The notes beneath the pieces are model-generated. The model was not told the DNA's origin and did not search any database. It saw nothing but the letters and a program-made list of their open reading frames with translations. The translations under genes and the position numbers were made by a program. A DNA stretch of 6,022 nt from JBOHNM01 sp050730675 (GTDB lineage: Bacteria > Planctomycetota > Phycisphaerae > Phycisphaerales > UBA1924): positions 1 through 6,022 of the forward strand of contig JBOHNM010000203.1 in NCBI GenBank assembly GCA_050730675.1, read 5' to 3'. Every line of letters begins with the position of its first letter. The first letter of the stretch is position 1. Below are positions 1 to 5,777 of this stretch, in pieces.

Positions 1-222
1 GAGATGGGGTGCGGGGATGGGGCCGGGGATGACCTGGGGCTCGAGGCCGAGTTCGTGGGCGCGATCGCACCCTGCACACATTTTTGAGGCAATAACGAGC
101 TGGATACTCGCGGGGAGGACGCCCGAGCGGATGGCGGAGGCGAGGTTGACGAGGGTGCGCCCGCCGCCGGAGAGGAGGACGGCCAGCCGGGGAGCCTGGG
201 GCGAGGCGGACGGGGAGGTCAT
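1..222 (-). CDS. purN: Phosphoribosylglycinamide formyltransferase PurN, N-terminal part (cut by window edge)
   Basis: Only the first 74 codons lie in the window; the gene runs off the left edge. The translation, read directly from the minus strand, starts MTSPSASPQAPRLAVLLSGG and continues with GRTLVNLASAIRSGVL, then LVIASKMCAGCDRAHELGL. This is the first Rossmann strand, phosphate-binding glycine loop, helix, second strand (VIAS) and following helix of the GART formyltransferase fold. The family enzyme transfers a formyl group from 10-formyl-tetrahydrofolate to GAR in de novo purine synthesis, in the cytoplasm. The glycine loop (residues 18-24, SGGGRTL) departs from the usual SGxGSNL/F; the asparagine at that spot is replaced. 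The catalytic Asn-His-Asp residues would be outside the window. The ATG overlaps the upstream stop as ATGA and has no clear Shine-Dalgarno, so translational coupling is likely. Another formyltransferase-fold enzyme cannot be excluded from the N-terminus alone. Confidence 0.8.
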   Translation of the reverse strand, partial: MTSPSASPQAPRLAVLLSGGGRTLVNLASAIRSGVLPASIQLVIASKMCAGCDRAHELGLEPQVIPGPIPAPHL

Positions 223-1160
223 GGCTTGGTGGCGGGGGGCGGAGTGGGGGGCGGCGTGCTGGAGGGCGCGGCGGGCGTTGAGTCGGCGGGCTTGGATGGA
301 TCGGCGAGTTTGGCAGGATCGGTCTTCGGTGGCTCCGGTTTGTGAGCGAGTTCGGAGACTGAAGTGACGCGCTTGCGGCCGGAGAGGTCGGGCTTCCAGG
401 CGGCGGGGTCGCCGGGGTCGATGCCGACGCAGGAGAGTTCCAGCTTGACGGCGGGGGATTTCATGTTGGCGACGAAGCGGGTCATGCGGCCGGTGCGCTG
501 GTCCTGGAGCCACTGGACTGTGCCGTTGGAACCCTGGCCGGGCATGGTGATGCGTGCGGCGGGATCGTCCATGGGCACGCTCGCCTCGGCCCATCGGACG
601 GCGGGGAGGTAGGAGGCGAGGTTCATCGGGCCGTCGGCGGGGAGGCCGGCGGCCGCGGCGAGCTGTGGAGCGGGGACGGGAGGGAGTGCGGCTTCGAGCT
701 TTTCGGATGTGAACTCGCCGGTGTAGTCGGACTGGAAATACGTCGAGGCGTGCTGCGTGGACCAGATGGTGAGGACGCCGCGGGAGGCGTGGGCGCGGAG
801 GGGGCCGAGCTCAAAGAGGACGGAGCGGTTAGTGCGATCGGTGGCGGAGTTCTTTTCGGTTGCTGGGGCGGCGCCTGTGGGCGGTGTGCCCGGATCAAAG
901 CGGATGGTGAAGTCGCTGGTGCGGAGGGGCTGGTCGGCAGGCTTGATGTTAATGGTGACGCGTTCGGCGATGCGCGTATCGCGGTAGGCGCCGACGGCGG
1001 CCTTCCACACCGTTGCGGCATCGAGGGGGACGGGGGTGGGCTTGGCGGCATCGGTGCCGTTGCCCGGAGGGCGACGCGTGGTGGCGGGCGGCGGCCCTGC
1101 CGGCGGCTGCGCCGCGGCGATCGAGAAGCCGGCGATGAGCGTGATGACGACTGGGTTCAT
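219..1160 (-). CDS. Secreted protein of unknown function with Pro/Ala-rich ends
   Basis: A 313-residue protein that I do not recognise. Residues 1-18 (MNPVVITLIAGFSIAAAQ) look like a Sec signal peptide, with a hydrophobic core and an AAA-Q cleavage site but no positive charge near the start; there is no lipobox cysteine. Residues 19-46 and 272-313 are low-complexity, rich in Pro, Ala, Thr and Lys; the tail carries a loose DPAKLADPSKPAD repeat. The central part (about 48-270) alternates short beta-like stretches (RVTINIK, DFTIRFD, SVLFELG, GVLTIWS, RMTRFVA, VKLELSCVG), a pattern that could fit a LolA/RseB-like half-barrel of the cell envelope. That fold is a guess from strand pattern only. The ATG overlaps the folK stop as ATGA and has GAGG 7 bases upstream; its own stop overlaps the purN start the same way. 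It is clearly a co-translated member of this unit, but its link to folate or purine synthesis is unknown. Confidence 0.85.
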   Translation of the reverse strand: MNPVVITLIAGFSIAAAQPPAGPPPATTRRPPGNGTDAAKPTPVPLDAATVWKAAVGAYRDTRIAERVTINIKPADQPLRTSDFTIRFDPGTPPTGAAPATEKNSATDRTNRSVLFELGPLRAHASRGVLTIWSTQHASTYFQSDYTGEFTSEKLEAALPPVPAPQLAAAAGLPADGPMNLASYLPAVRWAEASVPMDDPAARITMPGQGSNGTVQWLQDQRTGRMTRFVANMKSPAVKLELSCVGIDPGDPAAWKPDLSGRKRVTSVSELAHKPEPPKTDPAKLADPSKPADSTPAAPSSTPPPTPPPATKP

Positions 1161-1657
1161 CGAGCGGCCTCGGGGTTGGCACGGAGTTCTGCCAGGAGGG
1201 CCGCGACGGTGCGGCCGGAAGGGGGCACGATAAGGCCGGGGGCGATTTCGGCGAGAGGCTCGAGGACGAAGGCCCGCTCGTGGATACGCGGGTGGGGGAC
1301 GACGAGATCGCCGTCGTTGACGAGTTGGTCGGCGAATAAGAGCAGGTCGAGGTCGAGGGGGCGGGGGCTGCCGCGGGGGAAGGAGCGGTCGCGGCCTTGC
1401 GAAGCCTCGATCTTGTGGAGGGCGGCCAGGAGGTCGCGGGGGGAGAGCGAGGTCTCGATGGTCGCGGCGGCGTTCAGGTACGGCCCGCCGGGATCTGCGC
1501 TGGCGACACGGACGGCCGCGGTTTCGAAGAAGGTGGAAGCCTGGAGAATTTCGGTGCCCGGGAGGTCGCCGATCGCGGCGAGGGCGCGGCGCAGGTGCGC
1601 GGTGCGATCACCGACGTTTGAGCCCAGCGCGACAGCGGCGATGACAGGTACGCCCAC
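1157..1657 (-). CDS. folK: 2-amino-4-hydroxy-6-hydroxymethyldihydropteridine pyrophosphokinase (HPPK)
   Basis: A full-length HPPK of 166 residues (E. coli FolK is about 160). The enzyme moves pyrophosphate from ATP to 6-hydroxymethyl-7,8-dihydropterin, the step before dihydropteroate synthase in folate synthesis, in the cytoplasm. Visible hallmarks in order: ALGSNVGD (10-17), FFETAAV (43-49), GPYLNA (58-63), the ATP-binding run IEASQGRDR (83-91), and the signature SPRPLDLDLLLF (97-108), whose D102 and D104 match the two magnesium-binding aspartates; then VPHPRIHERAFVLEPLAEIAP (120-140). No key residue appears lost and no FolB or FolP domain is fused. The start is a GTG with no clear Shine-Dalgarno, but there is no better in-frame start before the conserved ALGSN motif. 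The terminator after fliA ends only about 25 bases before this start, so the promoter is unclear: it may lie inside the end of fliA, or readthrough may be used. The stop overlaps the next gene (ATGA). Confidence 0.96.
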   Translation of the reverse strand: MGVPVIAAVALGSNVGDRTAHLRRALAAIGDLPGTEILQASTFFETAAVRVASADPGGPYLNAAATIETSLSPRDLLAALHKIEASQGRDRSFPRGSPRPLDLDLLLFADQLVNDGDLVVPHPRIHERAFVLEPLAEIAPGLIVPPSGRTVAALLAELRANPEAAR

Positions 1658-1680
1658 GGCACAAGGGTAGCGTGCGGGGC

Positions 1681-1722
1681 AAAAACACGCACGCTCCGAG
1701 CCGTTGGGCCGCGGAGCGTGCG
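1681..1722 (-). terminator. Intrinsic terminator after fliA
   Basis: A perfect 11-bp inverted repeat (CGCACGCTCCG at 1688-1698 against CGGAGCGTGCG at 1712-1722) encloses a 13-base loop. Read on the minus strand it starts 22 bases after the fliA stop codon and is followed by TGTTTTTGCC, a run of five T. GC-rich stem plus T-run is the textbook form of a factor-independent terminator and separates the flagellar genes from folK. On the plus strand the stem is followed by AAAGG, so it does not work in that direction. Confidence 0.85.
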
Positions 1723-1744
1723 AAAGGATGCGGTTGGATGAGGA

Positions 1745-2623
1745 TCAGACGGAGCGGACGGGCTCGAGTTCGCCGGCTTTGTGCTGCATCTGGGCCTTGA
1801 GGCGGGCGAGGATCGAGGAGTGCATCTGGCTGACGCGGGACTCGGAGAGGTCGAGCGTTGCACCGATCTCCTTCATCGTCATTTCCTCGTAGTAGTAGAG
1901 GACGATGATGAGGCGCTCGGCGCGGCTGAGACCCTTGGTGATCATCTCCTTGATGTCGCGGCGCTGGGTGTCGTGGAGGGGGTTGCGCTGCGAGTCGTCC
2001 TTGATGACGTCGATCTCGGAGACGTCCTTGTTGCCGTCGGATTGGAAGCACTTGCGGTGGAGGCTGATGGTGCCGACGGCGTGCGAGTCCTTCTTGATCT
2101 TGTCGAATTCCTCGCCGTGGGCGCCGATGGAGTTCGAAAGTTCCTGGTCGGTGGGGGCGCGGCCTTCGGACATCTCGAAGCGCTGGCGGGCGCTATCGAC
2201 CTTGGCGGTGCGGTGGCGGACCAGGCGCGGGACCCAGTCCATGGCGCGGAGCTCGTCGAGGATCGCGCCCTTGATGCGGTTGGCGGAATAGGTCTCGAAC
2301 TTCACGCCCTTGGAGAGGTCGAAGGCGTCGATCGCGTCCATGAGGCCGAACTGACCGGCGGACATGAGGTCGTTGACATCCACTTCGTCCGGGAGACGCG
2401 TGTATGTCTTCTCGGCGATGTAGCGGACCAGCGGGAGGTACTTCTCCCACAGGTAGTTGCGCAGAGCCTTTGTGCTGTTCTTGCGGTATTCCTTCCAGAC
2501 CTTGTCGATGGGCCACTTCTCGTAGGGTGAGAGGTAGACCGGCTGGGTCGTGGAGGCCTTGCCCGTCTTTGGATTGAGGGGGATGGGGACAGACTGCGAC
2601 AGCGTCGAACGCATCCGGGACAT
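1745..2623 (-). CDS. fliA: RNA polymerase sigma factor for flagellar genes (sigma-28, FliA/WhiG family)
   Basis: A 292-residue sigma-70 family factor of the FliA type, which directs RNA polymerase to late flagellar promoters. Region 2 spans about 57-130: LWEKYLPLVRYIAEK, then DLMSAGQFGLMDAIDAFD, then FETYSANRIKGAILDELRAM and DWVPRLVR, the run typical of FliA just before region 3. Region 3 covers about 131-215, with a charged linker (DGNKDVSEIDVIKDD). Region 4 is 232-276, with the helix-turn-helix MTMKEIGATLDLSESRVSQM (248-267). About 40 residues precede the point where E. coli FliA begins to align. The ATG at 2623 is chosen because AAGGAG sits 6 bases upstream (2630-2635); a TTG six codons further upstream would place that ribosome site inside the gene. 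No anti-sigma factor (FlgM) is encoded in the window. The gene has its own long leader and a terminator, so it is probably expressed at least partly alone. Confidence 0.97.
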   Translation of the reverse strand: MSRMRSTLSQSVPIPLNPKTGKASTTQPVYLSPYEKWPIDKVWKEYRKNSTKALRNYLWEKYLPLVRYIAEKTYTRLPDEVDVNDLMSAGQFGLMDAIDAFDLSKGVKFETYSANRIKGAILDELRAMDWVPRLVRHRTAKVDSARQRFEMSEGRAPTDQELSNSIGAHGEEFDKIKKDSHAVGTISLHRKCFQSDGNKDVSEIDVIKDDSQRNPLHDTQRRDIKEMITKGLSRAERLIIVLYYYEEMTMKEIGATLDLSESRVSQMHSSILARLKAQMQHKAGELEPVRSV

Positions 2624-2629
2624 GGTCGG

Positions 2630-2635
2630 CTCCTT
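2630..2635 (-). promoter_or_regulatory. Ribosome binding site of fliA
   Basis: The minus strand reads AAGGAG, then CCGACC, then ATG. The match and the 6-base spacing are near ideal and decide the fliA start at 2623 rather than the upstream in-frame TTG at 2641. Confidence 0.85.
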
Positions 2636-2773
2636 GACCAATTTCGGACCGAGCAGCGTGTGGGCCGCCGCTCAAGCAAGATGTGGTCCACGCGCCCGTC
2701 CATGGGCCGCGGAAGCCCAGAGCGTACACGCGCAGATTTTTTCAAGCAAGTCCATGATCAGGTTGTGAGTGTC

Positions 2774-2878
2774 TTGGTGATAACTTTCTTATGCGACGGG
2801 CGACAAAGGGTTTGTGTCAGCGATTTGGAACCGAGTTCGGAACAAGTGTCGCTGATTTGGTGATACTTTTTCTCATGC
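2774..2878. repeat. Imperfect direct repeat pair upstream of fliA
   Basis: Copy 1 at 2774-2794 reads TTGGTGATAACTTTCTTATGC and copy 2 at 2857-2878 reads TTGGTGATACTTTTTCTCATGC up to its last bases; they differ by a one-base length change and about three substitutions. Their starts are 83 bases apart. Between them lies a second, shorter pair, GTGTCAGCGATTTGG (2814-2828) and GTGTCGCTGATTTGG (2846-2860), the latter overlapping copy 2. Copy 1 contains the candidate -10 hexamer. Paired sites for a regulator, or remnants of a duplication of the control region, are both possible. Confidence 0.55.
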
Positions 2879-2892
2879 TCGAGAGGCATGAG
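2872..2892. repeat. Inverted repeat (7-bp stem, 7-base loop) upstream of fliA
   Basis: CTCATGC (2872-2878) and GCATGAG (2886-2892) are exact reverse complements around a 7-base centre. On the minus strand it is followed by AAAAAG, on the plus strand by TTCTGC, so it does not look like an intrinsic terminator for either direction. An operator or an RNA hairpin between the small membrane gene and fliA is possible. Its left arm is also the end of repeat copy 2. Confidence 0.4.
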
Positions 2893-2955
2893 TTCTGCGC
2901 TGGGGTTGGGATTGTGTTCTAACAACAAGTTGTGAATGGATGTGTGGTCATTTTT

Positions 2956-3225
2956 TCATGTGCCGGCGGACGCGGGTTGTGGCTCGGCTGTTGGGGCAGG
3001 GTTCCGAGGCGGCGCGGCGCGGCGTGTGAGTTCGTCCGAGACGATGCGGTTGACGACCAGAGCGATCGCCGAGCCGACGGCGTATCCGCCGAGCATGGCG
3101 ACCAGCGCGCGGGAGAGGATGATGTCGGCGGGGTTGTCGGCGCTGAGACCCACGACCATCGCTGTGGAAAATGCGGCGAGAGCGAGGCAGGGGCCGATGA
3201 CTTTGATCGGAAGTGTGCTGGACAA
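2956..3225 (-). CDS. Small protein with two predicted membrane segments, function unknown
   Basis: An 89-residue protein (from the TTG start) that I do not recognise. Two hydrophobic stretches, about residues 8-27 (KVIGPCLALAAFSTAMVVGL) and 36-58 (ILSRALVAML through SAIALVV), are joined by a short loop with SADNPAD. After them come NRIVSDELTRR and a Pro/Ala-rich tail (PPRNPAPTAEPQPASAGT). Basic residues after the second segment and the short start suggest both ends are in the cytoplasm. The frame extends upstream to a GTG at 3261 (101 residues), but that codon has no Shine-Dalgarno, while the TTG at 3225 has GGGAG with 6 bases of spacing, so I prefer the TTG. Glycines and small residues in both helices (GGYAVGSA) suggest helix packing or oligomers. 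Its place between flhG and fliA points to a flagellar or membrane-anchoring role, which is inference from position. No catalytic motif is visible. Confidence 0.7.
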   Translation of the reverse strand: MSSTLPIKVIGPCLALAAFSTAMVVGLSADNPADIILSRALVAMLGGYAVGSAIALVVNRIVSDELTRRAAPPRNPAPTAEPQPASAGT

Positions 3226-3408
3226 GGCCGTCTCCCAAACGCGGGCGCAGAGATCGCCCACGGGACTGAAGTGTCACGATCGGTCAGGCAGTGACGTGAC
3301 TTAACAGCGATGCGCGTGCCAATTTCGCCCGCACAACCCACGCGGGAGTTGCGATGGGTGAAGTTGAACGGGCGAGAAGTCGCGTGTCCGGGGGTTGTCC
3401 GGTGGAAG
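3226..3408 (-). other. Spacer between flhG and the small membrane gene
   Basis: About 180 bases (150 if the small gene starts at its upstream GTG). Two modest inverted repeats are visible: CCCGC/GCGGG (3328-3332, 3342-3346) and GTCACG/CGTGAC (3273-3278, 3295-3300). Neither is followed by a T-run on the minus strand, so I see no firm terminator after flhG. I found no convincing promoter. The small gene may be transcribed through from flhF-flhG. Confidence 0.35.
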
Positions 3409-4413
3409 TCACCAGCGAGCGAGCGCCGACCACCAGCGGCGGGGGCGTGCCGCGGCATGATCCACAGGAGTTGGGATGCGGAGTGCGGCCATGGCGCTCA
3501 CGGTGCAGGCGAGACGCGCGATGGCGCGGGCCGCGGGTGATGATGGAGCATCGAGCAGGATCGGCCGGCGCGAGCGCACGGCCCGCGCCATGAGCGGATC
3601 TTGCGCGACCCAACCGGCCATCGGCGGATCGATCGCAAGGAACCGGCGGCAGACCCCGGCGATGCGTTCATGCACGGCGCGGGCCTCGCGCTCGTCCGCG
3701 GCCTGGTTGACGATGAGGGCGAGGGGCGAGGCGTCGGCGCTGGGGCCGGCTGGGGGTGGAGACGTCGTCGCGGTGCGGGGACGCATGGACTTGATCAGTG
3801 CGTAGGCGTCGGCGATCGAGGTCGGTTCGGGGGTGGCCACGACCAAACCGAGGTCCGCCGCGCCGAGCATGGCCCGCACCAGGGCCCCTACCCCCGCGCC
3901 GGTGTCGATGAGCACCACATCGCACGAGGATTCCAGCTCGACCATGGCCTCGACGAGCCACTGGCGCTCGCGGGTATTCAGGTCGGCCATGCGGCCGAGG
4001 CCGGCCGAGCCCGGAACGAGCGTGAAGCCGCCGGGTGCGGCGATCCCGATCTCGCTCAGTGAAGCGTTGCCGCCGGAGGCCCGCTGGCAGAGAACACGCT
4101 CGATGCGTGCCGCGGGAGAGAGGCCGCAGAGCACGTCGGCGTTAGCGACTCCGAGGTCGGCATCGATAAGGGTTGTCCGGAGACGCGTGGCGGCGAGAGC
4201 GATCGCGAGATTCACGGCGATGGAGGTCTTTCCGACGCCGCCCTTGCCCGAGGCAATGGCAATGACGCGGGCCCCGTGGCGAGGCGCAGGTGAGGCGGGG
4301 CGTGATTCGTCGGCCTGGCGGATCGCGTTCGTGGCCGGGGCCTGCCGGGCGCGCAGGGCCGGCGCATCCATGAGCGCGCGGAGACGCGAGGCTTGGTCGG
4401 TCGCAAGAGTCAC
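3409..4413 (-). CDS. flhG: Flagellum site/number-determining ATPase FlhG (YlxH/FleN, MinD family)
   Basis: A 334-residue MinD/ParA-type ATPase. FlhG proteins limit flagellar number and stimulate the FlhF GTPase at the membrane. Residues 6-15 (DQASRLRALM) are the conserved N-terminal DQAxxLR element that activates FlhF in studied species. The deviant Walker A is ASGKGGVGKTS (54-64) with both lysines K57 and K62 present; IDADLGVANAD (83-93) holds the catalytic-type aspartate; VLIDTGAGVG (167-176) is the Walker B/switch II; ATPEPTSIADAYALIK (193-208) and LIVNQA (233-238) complete the family pattern. The last residues, RPRRWWSALARW, form a basic and aromatic amphipathic end that fits a MinD-like membrane-targeting helix. 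Residues 16-48 are a disordered-looking linker, and a Thr/Ser/Pro-rich insert lies at about 214-229. The GTG start overlaps the flhF stop (GTGA), with GGAG 10 bases upstream, so the pair is translationally coupled. Confidence 0.95.
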   Translation of the reverse strand: MTLATDQASRLRALMDAPALRARQAPATNAIRQADESRPASPAPRHGARVIAIASGKGGVGKTSIAVNLAIALAATRLRTTLIDADLGVANADVLCGLSPAARIERVLCQRASGGNASLSEIGIAAPGGFTLVPGSAGLGRMADLNTRERQWLVEAMVELESSCDVVLIDTGAGVGALVRAMLGAADLGLVVATPEPTSIADAYALIKSMRPRTATTSPPPAGPSADASPLALIVNQAADEREARAVHERIAGVCRRFLAIDPPMAGWVAQDPLMARAVRSRRPILLDAPSSPAARAIARLACTVSAMAALRIPTPVDHAAARPRRWWSALARW

Positions 4414-5777
4414 GGGCGCGGGGCTCCGTCAAGCACCATACGGGCGAGGCGGTCAGATCGGGTGGGCTCGATGTCGTCGGGCACTTCCTGGCCCGTGGTG
4501 ATGTAGCTCAGCTTGGCATCGATGCGGCTCGCCACGTTTACCAGCACACCGAAGCTGGCGGCCTCGTCGAGCTTGGTGAAGATCACGTGGTCGGGCTTGA
4601 GGGCCTGGAACCGATCGATCGTGCGGACCATGGCCGGCTCAGATGCCACGCCGGCGAGAACTAGGTGCGTCTGGTGCGGGCGAGCGGCGCGAACGAACGC
4701 CGCCAACTCGTCTACGCGGACGGCATCGCCGGGGGAGCGCCCCGCGGTGTCGATGAGCACGACGTCCACATCCGCGAGCGCCGCGCACGCCGCGGCCATG
4801 TCTTCCGGCGACATCACGACCTTCAGCGGCACGCCGATGATGTTGGCGTAGGTCCGGAGCTGGTCCACCGCGGCGATGCGGTACGTATCGCTGGTGATCA
4901 GCGCCACCTTCTTGCCGTGGCGGAGCTTGTACGCCGCGGCGAGCTTGGCGATCGTCGTCGTCTTGCCGACGCCCGTCGGACCGACCAGCGCGACCGTCAA
5001 CGGACGGCCGTCGGCGGCCTTGGCGGGGCGGGCGACGTTGTCAGCGGCGGGCAGGAGCGACTCGAGGTGGCGGAGGACAGAAGTCCGGACGATCCCTTCG
5101 TCGGCCATCTCGGCGGGGGTGAGTTCATCCCGGACGGTGGCGACGAGTTCGTCTGCGAGCTCGCGGGCGACTTCGTTCTCGATCAGCTTGGTGTAGTGGC
5201 GGAGCAGAGCCTCGGGCATCAGGCACGCCGGCGCGGTGGCGGCACCGGCGCGGGCACTGGTCTGGAGGACCTGACCGACCATGCGGCGGATGGCAACCAA
5301 TTCGGCGCGGACGTTGTCATCAGCGACTGGCTCGCTGGCAATGCCGACGCTTGCACGCGAACCCGCGGCAATCGCCATGCGGGCGACCGGTGCCGCGGCG
5401 TGGGCGACGGCGGCTTCGTGACCGATCTGGGCGCGGTCGGCGACGGCTTGTGCGCGGGCCGCGCTCTCTGCGCTGGGCCGTGAGTTGTGCGGAGCGCCGT
5501 AGGCCTTGGCCACCAGCCCACCCACAGCGTTTGTTGCTTCGCCGGCACCAAGGTCAGATTCACTCTCACCCGTCATGGCCGCTCGCTGGCGGCGCGGATG
5601 GACGGCGTTCACATCCGCCGAAGCGGTGATCTCCACCATCTGCTTGCCGAAGTAGCCGAACCAGCCGCCGACCTTGTAGCTGCGGGTGTGCAGGATCACC
5701 GCGTCCCTGCCGAGGTCTTTCTTGACCGCCAGCAGCGCATCGCCCATCGTCCCTGCGCGGTAGGTCTTGAGCTTCAT
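4410..5777 (-). CDS. flhF: Flagellar biosynthesis GTPase FlhF (SRP-type)
   Basis: A 455-residue SRP-family GTPase that recruits early flagellar parts to the assembly site on the inner face of the membrane. The N-terminal B domain starts with the family hallmark MKLKTYRAGTMGDALLAVKK and DLGRDAVILHTRSYK. Residues about 60-185 are an Ala-rich, probably disordered linker. The helical N domain is about 186-250 (ELADELVATV, RTSVLRHLESLL). The G domain carries GPTGVGKTTT (266-275), DTYRIAAVDQL (297-307), DTAGRSPGD (343-351), TKLDEAASFG (401-410) and YITTGQEVPDDIE (425-437), so all nucleotide-binding elements look intact. The ATG at 5777 is chosen because FlhF proteins begin at MKLKTY; a GTG four codons upstream (5789) is the alternative and the ribosome site does not settle it. 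The stop overlaps flhG. FlhF and FlhG normally form a regulatory pair, and both interaction elements are visible here. Confidence 0.96.
   Translation of the reverse strand: MKLKTYRAGTMGDALLAVKKDLGRDAVILHTRSYKVGGWFGYFGKQMVEITASADVNAVHPRRQRAAMTGESESDLGAGEATNAVGGLVAKAYGAPHNSRPSAESAARAQAVADRAQIGHEAAVAHAAAPVARMAIAAGSRASVGIASEPVADDNVRAELVAIRRMVGQVLQTSARAGAATAPACLMPEALLRHYTKLIENEVARELADELVATVRDELTPAEMADEGIVRTSVLRHLESLLPAADNVARPAKAADGRPLTVALVGPTGVGKTTTIAKLAAAYKLRHGKKVALITSDTYRIAAVDQLRTYANIIGVPLKVVMSPEDMAAACAALADVDVVLIDTAGRSPGDAVRVDELAAFVRAARPHQTHLVLAGVASEPAMVRTIDRFQALKPDHVIFTKLDEAASFGVLVNVASRIDAKLSYITTGQEVPDDIEPTRSDRLARMVLDGAPRP

Larger units (their letters stand above)
2624..2955 (-). promoter_or_regulatory. 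fliA upstream region with repeats and a possible promoter
   Basis: About 330 bases with no convincing gene on either strand, and visibly richer in A+T (mainly 2760-2960) than the genes around it, as expected for a control region. A possible minus-strand sigma-70-like promoter is TTGTCG (2801-2806) and TATCAC (2777-2782) with an 18-base spacer; this would leave a leader of roughly 145 bases. A weaker pair is TTGCTT (2744-2749) and TACGCT (2721-2726), spacer 17. I found no convincing sigma-54 (GG-N10-GC) or sigma-28 site. A short palindrome ACAAC-AA-GTTGT lies at 2922-2933, just downstream of the small membrane gene. The 9-mer CTTGCTTGA occurs twice on the minus strand (plus coordinates 2672-2680 and 2742-2750). 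The promoter calls are weak; the region's role is inferred from position. Confidence 0.45.

Noticed and set aside
750..1670. Plus-strand open frame of 306 codons opposite folK and the secreted protein
   Set aside because: Gly/Arg/Ala-rich antisense product without a motif, spanning the folK gene and its junction; typical of GC-rich DNA.
1781..2530. Plus-strand open frame of 249 codons opposite fliA
   Set aside because: It is a shadow: fliA is unambiguous, and the antisense protein is a repetitive Val/Asp/Glu/Gly/Leu-rich product of reading high-GC3 codons backwards, with no recognisable motif.
2639..2641. TTG as the fliA start (298 residues)
   Set aside because: The added residues would cover the AAGGAG ribosome site that is ideally spaced for the ATG at 2623.
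2193..2745. Minus-strand frames of 147 and 178 codons overlapping the 5' half of fliA
   Set aside because: They are alternative readings of the fliA coding sequence, low in motif content, and conflict with its ribosome site and conserved domains.
2922..2933. ACAAC-AA-GTTGT palindrome as a defined operator
   Set aside because: Too short to assign to any regulator family from sequence alone; mentioned only as part of the intergenic region.
4665..5483. Plus-strand open frame of 272 codons opposite flhF
   Set aside because: Arg/Gly/Asp-rich shadow of a confidently identified gene.
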